Below, piece after piece: positions 8,616-17,288 of a stretch of DNA of 64,000 nt. Within the stretch, counting starts at the first letter, position 1; each line of letters opens with the position of its first letter. A program made the translations under genes and the position numbers. The stretch is taken from contig NZ_FOCL01000005.1 in assembly GCF_900110105.1 (NCBI RefSeq), positions 496,001-560,000 on the forward strand, in the 5' to 3' direction. Under the pieces are notes generated by a model. It was not told the DNA's origin, did not search any database, and saw nothing but the letters and a program-made list of their open reading frames with translations. Source of the stretch: Mucilaginibacter gossypiicola (GTDB lineage Bacteria > Bacteroidota > Bacteroidia > Sphingobacteriales > Sphingobacteriaceae).

Positions 8616-9515
8616 TTAAAGGTTTATGTTGGTGGTGTTCCAGCCCGGCTCTATGCTGATATGGAAATTATTTTGGTTGTTGGTCGTTTTATCGAATACA
8701 GTACCCGATAATATTGTTTTGGCATTAGCAATGAACTTAACATTCTTTATTACAATAGGGTTACCTATTGGTTGCGTAAAGCCCGTTGCATAAACATTTA
8801 TGGTAATGGTATGTAAAACCTGGGCTGGAAAGATGTTCATCCGTATTTTAAAGTTGGTTGTCCCCTTCTCTGCATTGGTAAAAGTATGGCTGGTAGTACC
8901 CTGATTAACAAGCTGACCGTTTGGGAAAGCTAAATAAGTAGTATCTTTTAATAATAGATTGCCATAGGGTACAGCGTCTGTAACAGTTATACTACTTATA
9001 GTATTAGGTATAGCGTCCTGAATGTTTAACTCAAGTAAGGAGTTTAGGCGATGCATGGTCAAATTGCTGCTAATATTGGCGCCGTTCACTACCACAGTAT
9101 CGGCTGCATAGTATGTATCCAGACTGGAGCGACCAACGGAGGCGTGTAAAAAATCTGATTCGCCATCTACACCGCCATTACCCACAAAATAAACATAGTA
9201 GGTTCCGTTAGGTGCCTGATCGGTAATGGTGCCGAAATTTGAAAAGGTAGGATCCTGGTTTAGAAATGTCTTTAATTTTCCCTGGCTGTCGTAAAGCAAA
9301 TAAGTTATTTTTTTAACGTTATTAGTCAGCGAGGTGTCTGCTGCATTCACAGCTAATTTTGACTGAACCGAATTTGTAGCCAGATTCGATTTCATGTTGA
9401 AATTCAGCGTGTACAGCTTGTCGTTTGTTGGCGGCGTGGGTTTGTGATCTTTTTTGCATGAAAAAAGTGTGAACACACCTATTGCAAGTAAGGTTTTAGG
9501 TATAACTATTTTCAT
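8616..9515 (-). CDS. Lipoprotein, paralogue of downstream gene
   Basis: Lipoprotein of 299 aa with lipobox 'LFSC' and the 'KKDHKPTPP' linker. It is the first gene of a two-gene unit with its paralogue. The body is beta-rich, with the pattern of fimbrillin/Mfa2-like proteins ('NGTYYVYFVGNGG', 'RLNSLLELNIQDAIPN'). It starts 196 bp from a divergent sigma factor gene, so the sigma factor may control this pair. Exact family and function are uncertain. Confidence 0.7.
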   Translation of the reverse strand: MKIVIPKTLLAIGVFTLFSCKKDHKPTPPTNDKLYTLNFNMKSNLATNSVQSKLAVNAADTSLTNNVKKITYLLYDSQGKLKTFLNQDPTFSNFGTITDQAPNGTYYVYFVGNGGVDGESDFLHASVGRSSLDTYYAADTVVVNGANISSNLTMHRLNSLLELNIQDAIPNTISSITVTDAVPYGNLLLKDTTYLAFPNGQLVNQGTTSHTFTNAEKGTTNFKIRMNIFPAQVLHTITINVYATGFTQPIGNPIVIKNVKFIANAKTILSGTVFDKTTNNQNNFHISIEPGWNTTNINL

Positions 9516-9711
9516 AATAATTATTTTTTCGTAAAGATAGGTTCTTTAACTCCCAATTAAAAGGAATAATGAAAATAACTGAACGAGCTATTGGCCGAGC
9601 CATTCAGATATCTTTATGAACGACAGCGTATTTTGATGGTGAAACAGTTTTTTTCTAACTTCACGGTGATATATCGTCCTTTTTGCGCACTTACTGTTAA
9701 ACGCATTGATC

Positions 9712-10257
9712 ATGGCACATGAGATAGTTTTTGATAAACCGGCGACCGAGAGGGAAAAACTCATTACGGAGCTGTATAAAAGCGCCTTCCCGACGCTGGC
9801 GAAATATGTAAGCAAAATGGGCGGCTCCTTTGATGATGCAAAGGATGTTTTTCACGATGCACTTGTAATTTATTACGAGAAAACCGTTAACGGCGAACTG
9901 CTTGTGCATGCAGGCGAAAAAGCCTACCTGCTGGGTATAGCCAAACATCTGTGGTTTAAAAAGTTCAGGAATGGTAGTAACAATTTGTCGCTTGATAGTT
10001 GTGATTTTGATCTCGCTGATGAGGCCAATGAACAGCTATCTACAAATAAGCTTATGCATTACCTGGAAACTGCTGGCAAAAAATGCATGGAACTGTTGAG
10101 TGCCTTTTATTACCACAAACTACCAATGAAAGAGGTGGCAGGCTTGTTTGGCTACGCGGGGGAGCGTTCGGCTACCGTGCAAAAGTATAAGTGCATTGAA
10201 AAAGTAAGGAAAACAGTTAAAGAACAATCATTAACCTATGCGGACTTCATTGAATGA
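9712..10257 (+). CDS. RNA polymerase sigma-70 family (ECF-type) factor
   Basis: Divergent ECF-like sigma factor. The region-2-like segment spans about residues 20-75 ('FDDAKDVFHDALVIYYEK...GEKAYLLGIAKHLWFKKFR'). A region-4-like helix-turn-helix follows at 130-170 ('MELLSAFYYHKLPMKEVAGLFGY'). The ATG giving 'MAHEIVFD' is preferred over a TTG two codons upstream. The last 20 bp overlap the next gene, a small soluble protein that is a candidate anti-sigma factor, so the two are translationally coupled. It is divergent from the lipoprotein pair, a plausible target. Confidence 0.82.
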   Translation: MAHEIVFDKPATEREKLITELYKSAFPTLAKYVSKMGGSFDDAKDVFHDALVIYYEKTVNGELLVHAGEKAYLLGIAKHLWFKKFRNGSNNLSLDSCDFDLADEANEQLSTNKLMHYLETAGKKCMELLSAFYYHKLPMKEVAGLFGYAGERSATVQKYKCIEKVRKTVKEQSLTYADFIE

Positions 10258-10510
10258 GATCAAAGAGATAGATGATCATGTGCTGAAACTTGCCCCACCC
10301 GACGAGGCATTGCTGTTTGAAGCTAAACTGATCATCAATCCCGAACTTAAGCAGCAGGTGGTTTGGCACAAGCAAACTCTTGGCCTGGTGCAGCAATATG
10401 GCCGTAACAACTTCAGGGCCGAGATTGAAGCTGTGCATCAAAAACTATTCAACCTGCCTGAGCATGAGGGCTTCAGGCAAAAGATCATGCGTTTATTTCG
10501 CAAACGCTAA
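10238..10510 (+). CDS. Small soluble protein, candidate anti-sigma factor
   Basis: A 90-aa, charged, mostly helical protein without any membrane segment. The start 'MRTSLNEIKEIDDHVL' and 'PPDEALLFEAKLIINPELKQQVVWH' resemble the cytoplasmic N-terminal domain of Bacteroidota anti-sigma factors, in which a zinc-finger-like or helical domain grips the sigma factor. It overlaps the sigma gene by 20 bp and is followed 12 bp later by a ClpP-like gene. Anti-sigma function is inferred from context and from this resemblance. If correct, release of the sigma factor would need degradation of a soluble protein rather than membrane proteolysis. Confidence 0.6.
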   Translation: MRTSLNEIKEIDDHVLKLAPPDEALLFEAKLIINPELKQQVVWHKQTLGLVQQYGRNNFRAEIEAVHQKLFNLPEHEGFRQKIMRLFRKR

Positions 10511-10522
10511 AAGCTAAATTTT

Positions 10523-11218
10523 ATGAATATCAATCAAAATGAGTTCCGCAAATACGCGGTGGGGCACCGCCGTGTCCAAAGTTTACACGTCGACAGGTTT
10601 ATTGCACAGGTAAACAACAGCAAAATAAATATGGGCATGACGCCCTATATTATGGAAGAACGTCAGCTAAACATCTCGCAAATGGATGTTTTTTCGAGGC
10701 TGATGATGGACAGGATCATTTTTCTGGGTACTGCTATTGATGAGCAGGTAGCTAACATCATCCAGGCACAACTACTGTTCCTGCAATCGGCAGATGCCAA
10801 AAAGGATATCCAGATCTATATCAATTCGCCGGGAGGTTCGGTATATGCCGGACTGGGAATCTATGACACGATGCAATTCATCTCGCCCGATGTGGCTACT
10901 ATTTGTACCGGTATGGCTGCCTCCATGGCTTCCACGTTACTTTGTGCAGGAGCTAAAGGCAAACGAGCCGCGTTGCCACATTCAAGAGTGATGCTGCACC
11001 AGCCATCGGGTGGAGCGCAGGGGCAGGAGTCGGACATCGAAATTGCTGCTATACAGATAGCCAAAATGAAAAGAGAGCTTTATGAAATAGCAGCCAAACA
11101 CAGTGGCCAAAGTTACGAGCGGATCCACGAAGTATCCGACCGTGATTATTGGATGATAGCTAAAGAAGCCAAAGCTTTCGGGATGATTGATGAGGTTTTG
11201 GGGGCGAAGGAGGATTGA
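10523..11218 (+). CDS. ClpP-like serine protease subunit
   Basis: Proteolytic subunit of the Clp family, a barrel peptidase that works with an AAA+ unfoldase. The catalytic triad is visible: Ser in 'GMAASMAS', His in 'MLHQPSGG', Asp in 'VSDRDYW'. The oxyanion loop 'NSPGGSVYAGLGIYD' is present. An N-terminal extension of about 40 residues precedes the usual ClpP start region ('DVFSRLMMDRIIFLG'). No trigger factor or clpX gene is nearby, so this is probably a second ClpP paralogue. It sits 12 bp after the anti-sigma candidate and is likely in the same operon, which suggests a role in sigma-factor release. Confidence 0.88.
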   Translation: MNINQNEFRKYAVGHRRVQSLHVDRFIAQVNNSKINMGMTPYIMEERQLNISQMDVFSRLMMDRIIFLGTAIDEQVANIIQAQLLFLQSADAKKDIQIYINSPGGSVYAGLGIYDTMQFISPDVATICTGMAASMASTLLCAGAKGKRAALPHSRVMLHQPSGGAQGQESDIEIAAIQIAKMKRELYEIAAKHSGQSYERIHEVSDRDYWMIAKEAKAFGMIDEVLGAKED

Positions 11219-11231
11219 GCTTTAAATTAAC

Positions 11232-11371
11232 AAAAAATGTCATTGCGAGCGATAGCGTGGCAATCTCGTAGCTATGCTTAATCGGTTTGCATATCTCACA
11301 GGCTAAACTACGAGATTGCCGCGTCGCTCCAATGCTTCTACCAGTGCTACTCCTCGCAATGACATGATTTT
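11232..11371. repeat. REP-like nested inverted repeat
   Basis: Outer 12-bp perfect arms TGTCATTGCGAG (11238-11249) and CTCGCAATGACA (11353-11364) are flanked by A/T runs. An inner perfect 13-bp pair GGCAATCTCGTAG (11259-11271) and CTACGAGATTGCC (11308-11320) lies inside. It resembles a mobile non-autonomous palindromic element of the kind dispersed in Sphingobacteria, lying between convergent genes. Confidence 0.8.
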
Positions 11372-11386
11372 TTAAAGGTGATTACT

Positions 11387-12259
11387 TTACTTATTCAACG
11401 CATCCACTTTATCAAAAAACTCATTTTGTAGTTTAATGGTACTGGTATCGGCCTTGATTGCTTTAAGGGCCTGGATAAAACTGGCTATCTCATGTTCGGC
11501 TATAAATTTCCCAAACTCGGGTGTGGCTTTAGCACCTTCGCCGGCGTAGTGATTGGGATAGGCAGCATACCACCAGATTGGGGTATAAATATTGGTGAGA
11601 TTTAAACGATGTTGATTCTCGCCAGATTGTGAGGCTGCCCTGTCCATCTTCATCAGGTCGGGGCGATAGTAGAGCATCGATGCAGTTTCACTTTCCCCGG
11701 CATGCTGATCGCCTTCTATTGCCGATTTATGCATTTTGCGGTATTGATCAGTATATTCTTTATCAGCGCCATGTGGGTTATAAAAATATACCGCATAGTT
11801 ATGGCGCTTGTTAAGCAGCGATTGCATAAAGAACTGGATAAACTCCGGATTGCCACCGTGGCCATTCAGGATTACTATTTTGTCAAACCCGTTACGGGCA
11901 ATTTCATCGCAGGTAGCCTCCAGTAAGTCCCAGATTACTTTACTTGGCAGGGCGAATGTTCCGGGTTGGTGACGTGCTTCGTTAATTTGTCCGTAAAAAT
12001 AATCGGGAAACACAACAGCATATTCTGATTTAACGGCATGTGCAGCCCACTCGCGTACGTGGATGAGGTCGGTACCAATAGGAGAATGAGGGCCGTGCTT
12101 TTCCAGGATGCCGATAGGCAGGATACAAGTTTTCGATGATTTTTCGAGGGCGGCAGGAAAATCAGAGGCAACAAGCTCATCCCAGCGGGCAGGTATTTGC
12201 TGGGCAAAGGAATAAGCAGAAAGCAGCAACACTGCAAACAGTAACAGGTAAGTTTTCAT
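11387..12259 (-). CDS. Creatininase-family amidohydrolase, exported
   Basis: Metal-dependent amidohydrolase of the creatininase/FAPy-deformylase fold. Metal-binding residues are visible in 'EKHGPHSPIGTD' (Glu, His, Asp), 'NGHGGNPEF' and the later 'DQHAGESETS-like' segment ('GDQHAGESETASML'). The signal peptide ends at 'SYSFAQ', so it is probably periplasmic. Substrate cannot be assigned: members act on creatinine, formamides and mycofactocin precursors. No related genes are adjacent. Confidence 0.85.
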   Translation of the reverse strand: MKTYLLLFAVLLLSAYSFAQQIPARWDELVASDFPAALEKSSKTCILPIGILEKHGPHSPIGTDLIHVREWAAHAVKSEYAVVFPDYFYGQINEARHQPGTFALPSKVIWDLLEATCDEIARNGFDKIVILNGHGGNPEFIQFFMQSLLNKRHNYAVYFYNPHGADKEYTDQYRKMHKSAIEGDQHAGESETASMLYYRPDLMKMDRAASQSGENQHRLNLTNIYTPIWWYAAYPNHYAGEGAKATPEFGKFIAEHEIASFIQALKAIKADTSTIKLQNEFFDKVDALNK

Positions 12260-12365
12260 AAATTATAGGTTTAATAACAGGTTATGGCTAACTGTAATTG
12301 ATCCTGAAATTTACGAACTTAAACTATTGTTTTTCAGCCGGTAATTTAAAAATTACAATAATATA

Positions 12366-14231
12366 TCAACGGACGTTGGGCAGTGAGTAGCAAAAAGCCG
12401 CTCCTTTTATTTTGTTGTTTTCAACCCATATGCGCCCGTTCATTTTTTCAGTAAAATCCTTACAGATCATGAGGGCAACGCCGGCACCTTTTTCCTTTTC
12501 GTTACTGTATTGCATATTGGCTTTAAAATTGAAGAGTAGCTGAAGCTTATCGGGCGAAATGCCTTTACCTTCATCCTGTACACAAACAGTTACATCTTTA
12601 TCTGTTGATGCGCTAATGGTAATGGTTGAATTATCCGGCGAAAACTTAATAGCGTTATGTATAAAATTACGATGGATGAACTGCACCAGTTCTTTATCGG
12701 CATAAATGATAATAGCCGGATCAACGGTGTTTACGAAATTAAGCCCGCGATCTTTGCTCAATAGGTTAAATGGCTGGATAGCCTCATCAATAAGTTCCTT
12801 TAATGGTAGCGGAATAGCCTTATAATCAAAGCCTGATAGCTGCTGTTTGATCCATTGTAATATGTTTTCAAAAATCTCCAGCGAAATATTTGAAGAATGC
12901 TCCATGGTATCTACAAGTTCCATCAATTCTTCCCGTGTAAAGGAGTCGGCATCTTTAAGTACGGTGGCCAATGTTTTAAGTGCACCTATAGGCTGCCTGA
13001 AATCATGTGCAAGAATGGATACCAGCCGGTTGTTAAATTCATGATCAACCTCCAGTTTTTCGTTTCGTAACTGTACAGTGCGGTTAAGTTCTTCAAGTGT
13101 AAGGCCGTGCTTTTTCTTGAGGTTATACAACCGGTAAGTAAATATCACGGCGATAGCTGTAATTATAAATAAAACGCCCAACACAATGGCAAGGATCTGC
13201 CTGTTTTCGCTTCGGATGGTTATAGCCTCCAGTTGCTGGTCTTTCAGGGCATAATCAATATAATCAAAGCCCGATGTATTAGTGTACTTTTCTTCATCGT
13301 CATATAGTTTCAGCAGTTTTGAACTGTAACGCTGTACTTCGGGCAGGTTGTTTTGAGCAATGTAAATATCGTATAGTTTTTTCCCGAAGACCTTTTCATA
13401 ATAGTGATAACCACTCTTTTCGGCGATGGATAGCCCCTGTTTATAGTACTCAATAGCTTTAGCTACGTTATTTTCCATGTATAAATCACCAAGGTTGGTG
13501 ACGATATCGAGGCTCAGGTAATAAAGGTCCATAGCGAGGCCAGTGTTCACAGCCTTTTGCAACAGCGCCACACCTTTTTCACGCTCGTTGTTTTGCAGGT
13601 ACAATAAACCCTGCACCTGGTCTGCTTCAACAAGCATCCTGTGATCTTTAAACCTCGTTCCTATTTCGCGTGCTTTATCCAGGTAAATCTCAACAGAATC
13701 TTTAGGGATCTGCCTGGGATATAAAAGCAGGTAATTGCACAATACTAACGACATGATAGAGTCGCGCTGCAACGTTTTGCCGGTATTTAATGCCCGTTTA
13801 AAAAAAGCTATTGCTTTTTTATCTTCTCTGTTTTCGTTAAACACAAGGCCAATATTCATTAGCCCCTGCACAACGTTTGAAGTATCTTTTAATTCTTTAT
13901 ACAGGTTATAAGCCTCATTGTAGTAACGTAAAGAAAGTTGCAGATTACCCTTAAGGTCGTAAACAATACCTATAGCATTCAGGGCATCGGCTTTGCCTGC
14001 TTTGTAGCCTCGCCGCTCGGCTATGGCCCTTGCCTTTTTAGCATAATTAAAAGCGCTGTCGATATTTTGCTCATACATAAGCATACCCAGCCGGTTAAGT
14101 GTATTCACATATTTTATGCTATCGCGAATTAAAGGCAGGTCTTTTTTTAGCTTATTAACTTCCCTGAACTGACCGCTACAAACGGATACAGCAAGCAGAA
14201 GCAATACTAAGAAGCTTACGGTTTTTTTCAT
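12366..14231 (-). CDS. TPR-containing sensor histidine kinase
   Basis: Membrane sensor kinase of 621 aa. After a signal peptide, about residues 40-320 form TPR-like helical repeats ('YNEAYNLYKELKDTSNVVQ', 'AIEYYKQGLSIAEKSG') in the periplasm. One membrane helix lies near residues 346-366, followed by a coiled coil. The dimerisation/phosphoacceptor helix contains 'AHDFRQPIGAL' with His near 405. The ATPase domain has the N box 'NFIHNAIKFSP', G1 'DEGKGIS' and G2 'GAGVAL'. No cognate response regulator is adjacent; the lone receiver gene at 19329 is a possible but unproved partner. Confidence 0.9.
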   Translation of the reverse strand: MKKTVSFLVLLLLAVSVCSGQFREVNKLKKDLPLIRDSIKYVNTLNRLGMLMYEQNIDSAFNYAKKARAIAERRGYKAGKADALNAIGIVYDLKGNLQLSLRYYNEAYNLYKELKDTSNVVQGLMNIGLVFNENREDKKAIAFFKRALNTGKTLQRDSIMSLVLCNYLLLYPRQIPKDSVEIYLDKAREIGTRFKDHRMLVEADQVQGLLYLQNNEREKGVALLQKAVNTGLAMDLYYLSLDIVTNLGDLYMENNVAKAIEYYKQGLSIAEKSGYHYYEKVFGKKLYDIYIAQNNLPEVQRYSSKLLKLYDDEEKYTNTSGFDYIDYALKDQQLEAITIRSENRQILAIVLGVLFIITAIAVIFTYRLYNLKKKHGLTLEELNRTVQLRNEKLEVDHEFNNRLVSILAHDFRQPIGALKTLATVLKDADSFTREELMELVDTMEHSSNISLEIFENILQWIKQQLSGFDYKAIPLPLKELIDEAIQPFNLLSKDRGLNFVNTVDPAIIIYADKELVQFIHRNFIHNAIKFSPDNSTITISASTDKDVTVCVQDEGKGISPDKLQLLFNFKANMQYSNEKEKGAGVALMICKDFTEKMNGRIWVENNKIKGAAFCYSLPNVR

Positions 14232-14453
14232 TAACTGATATCAGCAAACAGGTTTTTAGTTGAAAATATGCCTAAGGCTGTTATACGTACGAAAAAACAG
14301 TATGGTTGGAAAATGTTAAATAAAAATAAGAGACGGCTACGAATGGTTTAAATTGTTATTCGGTACGATATTAAGCTTTGCGGGTAGTACCAGCTACTAA
14401 TAATCTTCTCGTAATGCTATAAGCAGTTTCAGTTGAACGTTTTACCTAACGTA

Positions 14454-15155
14454 TTATAATGAATCGGGATTAGGGATGAAATTCATAAATGCCTGAAACT
14501 TGGCATAGTAGTTTTGCATATTTAGCTGATAATAATAGGCGCCACGTTTTGAGCCTGCTTTGTCTTTATCGGCCAGTTTAATAAGTAAACCGGTTGCCAA
14601 TACCCTTTTACTAAAATTGCGTTTATCAATAGTGGTGTTAAATACACATTCATAAAGTGTTTGCAACTGCGGTATAGTAAACTTGGTAGGCAAAAGCTCA
14701 AACAGGATAGGGTGCATAGCTGCCTTGTAACGGATGCGTTTGCGGGCTTGCTCAACCATCTCCTGCTGGTCAAATATTAATTTAGGGGCACGTTTAAGCT
14801 GGAACCATTCGGCCTGGTAATCATCACTGATCTGGGCTTCATATTTGTGGATATCAACCAGGGCAAAATACGCTACCGATACTGTACGTTCAATAGGGTC
14901 ACGCTGGGGTTGCCCAAAACTATATAACTGTTCAAGGTACACGCCCTCCAGGCCGGTTAATTGCTTTAAGATCCGGTTGGCACTTTGGTCAAGGCTTTCA
15001 TCGGGTTGAACGAAGCCACCCATCAGGCTCCAGTTTCCTTTTTCGGGCTGAAAACCTCTTTTTATGAGCAGAATTTTTAAAACTTCGCCATCAAAGCCAA
15101 AAATGATACAATCAACCGCTAATAATAACCTTGTTTGCTTGGAATACTTGAGCAT
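14454..15155 (-). CDS. NrtR-like Nudix-winged-helix regulator
   Basis: Transcription regulator with an N-terminal Nudix-fold ligand domain (residues about 8-150) and a C-terminal winged helix (about 155-225, 'FTIPQLQTLYECVFNTTIDKRNFSKRVLATGLL'). The Nudix box is degenerate: 'GFVQPDE' is followed by 'RILKQLTGL' instead of 'REUxEExGU', so the catalytic glutamates are lost. This is typical of NrtR/AraR regulators that bind ADP-ribose or sugars without hydrolysis. A symmetric site lies upstream at 15250-15284. No NAD or arabinose gene is adjacent, so the ligand is unknown. Confidence 0.85.
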   Translation of the reverse strand: MLKYSKQTRLLLAVDCIIFGFDGEVLKILLIKRGFQPEKGNWSLMGGFVQPDESLDQSANRILKQLTGLEGVYLEQLYSFGQPQRDPIERTVSVAYFALVDIHKYEAQISDDYQAEWFQLKRAPKLIFDQQEMVEQARKRIRYKAAMHPILFELLPTKFTIPQLQTLYECVFNTTIDKRNFSKRVLATGLLIKLADKDKAGSKRGAYYYQLNMQNYYAKFQAFMNFIPNPDSL

Positions 15156-15185
15156 TTATAATCAGTAATAATTTTATGGTAAAAA

Positions 15186-15220
15186 CAAATATAGAATAAC
15201 ATTCGATATAAGATGGCAAA
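15186..15220 (-). promoter_or_regulatory. Candidate promoter for Nudix regulator
   Basis: On the minus strand TTTG (15220-15217) and TATATTTG (15193-15186) fit the Bacteroidota consensus with a 23-bp spacer. The predicted transcript would have a leader of about 25 nt. Confidence 0.5.
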
Positions 15221-15249
15221 TTTGCTATGTTATACCGGTTAAAAAAGTA

Positions 15250-15284
15250 TTAATTTACAATAGTTAGTCAAATGTGTAAATTAA
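15250..15284. promoter_or_regulatory. Inverted repeat upstream of Nudix regulator
   Basis: Perfect 10-bp arms TTAATTTACA (15250-15259) and TGTAAATTAA (15275-15284) are separated by 15 bp. They lie upstream of the predicted promoter of the NrtR-like gene. A self-regulatory operator is a reasonable guess. Confidence 0.4.
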
Positions 15285-15322
15285 TTGTGCTTTTTACAAT
15301 AATAATTATTGCTTTTCATTAA

Positions 15323-15745
15323 TTATTCGCCCCAGGCCGATATTACCAGCGTGCGGTAGCCGCCGTGGTTACGGTGCTCGCACAGGTAAATTCCCTGCCA
15401 TGTGCCTAAAGCCAGTCTCCCGTTGCGGATAGGAATGGTTACCGAGCTGCCAAGCATGGCGGCTTTGAGATGAGCCGGCATATCATCAGAGCCTTCATCA
15501 TCATGTAAATAGTCAGGATCGTTTTCCGGCACAGCCTTATTGAAATACATTTCAAAATCCTGCCTCACAGTTGGATCGGCATTTTCGTTAATGGTTAATG
15601 ATGCTGAAGTATGCTGGATAAATACCTGGCAAATCCCGGTTTTTAGCTCATGGATTTGAGGCAGGGCATTAACAACTTCGGCCGTGATGAGATGGAAACC
15701 TCTTTTGCGTTCTCTGAGCTGAAGCATTTGCTGAAATATTTTCAT
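15323..15745 (-). CDS. YjbQ/UPF0047 family protein
   Basis: Cytoplasmic 140-aa protein of the YjbQ family, some members of which have weak thiamin-phosphate synthase activity. Conserved signature stretches 'HTSASLTINENADPTVRQD' and 'GTWQGIYLCEHRN' are complete, and the length matches the family. A TATGTTTG -7-like element lies about 27 nt upstream of the ATG (15772-15779), but no good -33 was seen. Physiological role is not known. Confidence 0.9.
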   Translation of the reverse strand: MKIFQQMLQLRERKRGFHLITAEVVNALPQIHELKTGICQVFIQHTSASLTINENADPTVRQDFEMYFNKAVPENDPDYLHDDEGSDDMPAHLKAAMLGSSVTIPIRNGRLALGTWQGIYLCEHRNHGGYRTLVISAWGE

Positions 15746-15851
15746 AGCGAGTTTGCTTTATAGCGATGCTGCAAACATATCTATAAAGATTGTTTCGGTT
15801 TTGTTTTTTACCACTTAATAATATTGAAAATTATTTACCGGTTTTGTAAGT

Positions 15852-16169
15852 TTATGCAATAACAGCGGGATTTAGTTGGGGGGCCTGGGTAGTAAATAGC
15901 CGGTTGATGAATGCCTTTATTTTTTCAAAAAAGCTTTTTCTGACAGTTTTTTGAATAATTTGAGTTTGGTCATTGTCCGGAGGCTTGGGATTGTCTGCAT
16001 CCTGCATTTCTTCCAAAACAATTTCACGGATGTCGGGGTCACGGTTTACGATCTCGTCCAGTTCGCTAAGCTCGTTGAAAGTAGCAGTGCCGTTTTTTTG
16101 CCGTTTAATAAGTATTTCAAAACGGTCCTGGTTGAAAGTTCGCCTTTCCAATTGCTTGCCGTGTTTCAT
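15852..16169 (-). CDS. Hypothetical protein
   Basis: Not recognised. A 105-aa, highly charged and probably helical protein without a signal or membrane segment. The N-terminal half ('FEILIKRQKNGTATFNELSELDEIVNRDPDIREIVLEEM') resembles the short helical modules seen at the start of FecR-type anti-sigma factors, but there is no sigma gene nearby. A basic C-terminal helix ('FFEKIKAFINRLF') could be amphipathic. Confidence 0.6.
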   Translation of the reverse strand: MKHGKQLERRTFNQDRFEILIKRQKNGTATFNELSELDEIVNRDPDIREIVLEEMQDADNPKPPDNDQTQIIQKTVRKSFFEKIKAFINRLFTTQAPQLNPAVIA

Positions 16170-16376
16170 GATATATAAAGTAATCTTTACTATGAACTCA
16201 AATTAAGTGCCATGTATGTATGGTGTTGATTTTCAATTAATAATATTTTGTTTGTGTTTTGAATTTGCATCGTTTTGACACATGGATCGTTCGTTTTCGT
16301 GCAGGTGTATCTTTATAGATGGCTTAGGTTTTAAGGAGTAGTATTAGTACTTTTAAAAGGAAATATTTGTATAGTT

Positions 16377-16880
16377 ATGAATTGGGTGCCGTATGAAAAA
16401 TTTTCTATCATAAGTCCTCTCAACCCTGATGAAATAAGATCAAGAATGACGGAGCAAGTGAGTCCTGCTTTTACAGGGAACTTCTTTGAGCAATTGACCA
16501 ATAGATACTCCAAACCCTTTAAAGGGTATGTAAATATTAACGAGTTTAAAATTGAACCTGTAATTGTGGGACGGAATTCTTTTATCCCTGTGATAAAGGG
16601 GCGGGTAGAGTTAAAGGAAACAGGAAGTTGTATTTACATAACCATGTCAATGCATCAGATGATAGAATATATTATCATGGGCGCAGTAGTTTTTTTAACG
16701 TTTGCCGGCTTTTTGAGTTGGCTAAATTCATTGAAATCCAATAAGTTTGACCTTGTATCACTCAGTCCGTTTGGTGTGCTGACATTTATCTACCTTATGG
16801 TGATATATGGCTTCAATTCGGAAAGCAATAGCTGCAGGACTTTTTTGTTGGAGTTATTAGACGGAGATTATGAGCAATAA
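16377..16880 (+). CDS. Hypothetical membrane protein
   Basis: Not recognised. A 167-aa protein with an N-terminal soluble part (about residues 1-95, 'FKGYVNINEFKIEPVIVGRNSFIPVIKG') and two membrane helices ('MIEYIIMGAVVFLTFAGFLSW' and 'SPFGVLTFIYLMVIYGF'). The pattern resembles small two-helix proteins with a PH-like N-terminal part. It overlaps the next gene by 11 bp, so the two are translationally coupled. Confidence 0.65.
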   Translation: MNWVPYEKFSIISPLNPDEIRSRMTEQVSPAFTGNFFEQLTNRYSKPFKGYVNINEFKIEPVIVGRNSFIPVIKGRVELKETGSCIYITMSMHQMIEYIIMGAVVFLTFAGFLSWLNSLKSNKFDLVSLSPFGVLTFIYLMVIYGFNSESNSCRTFLLELLDGDYEQ

Positions 16881-17286
16881 CATCATTGTAAAACACATAC
16901 AGGGGGTAGCCCCTCTGCTCCAGGTTTTTGATATGCCTGTAGCTCTAAGTTTTTACCGCGATGTGCTGGGTTTTGAAGTAGTACAGGCATCAGGCGAAGG
17001 TGATGATGTGGACTGGGTTTTACTCAAGCTCAACAGTATAGAACTAATGCTCAATACTGCTTATGAAAAACCTGAGCGCCCTTCCGATCCCGACGAACAA
17101 CGGATAGCCGCTCATGCCGACACTTCACTTTATTTTGGACACCCGGATATTGATGAGTTATATAGCTATTTGCTAAGCAAGGGGATGCACCTTAAAGAAC
17201 CTCAAATTACCGGTTATGGCTGGAATGCCATCTATTTGCTTGATCCTGATGGATACCTGTTGTGCTTTCACTGGCCGGTGGCATAA
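16870..17286 (+). CDS. VOC/glyoxalase superfamily protein
   Basis: A 138-aa vicinal-oxygen-chelate fold protein (glyoxalase/bleomycin-resistance type) with two beta-alpha-beta3 units: 'LLQVFDMPVALSFYRDVLGFEVV' at the start and 'NAIYLLDPDGYLLCFHWP' at the end. Metal-binding residues and substrate cannot be set from sequence alone. Its start lies within the end of the preceding membrane-protein gene. Confidence 0.88.
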   Translation: MSNNIIVKHIQGVAPLLQVFDMPVALSFYRDVLGFEVVQASGEGDDVDWVLLKLNSIELMLNTAYEKPERPSDPDEQRIAAHADTSLYFGHPDIDELYSYLLSKGMHLKEPQITGYGWNAIYLLDPDGYLLCFHWPVA

Positions 17287-17288
17287 TA

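Noticed and set aside
11935..12237. 100-aa frame overlapping the creatininase-like gene
   Set aside because: Same-strand out-of-frame shadow; the other frame has the metal-binding motifs and signal peptide.
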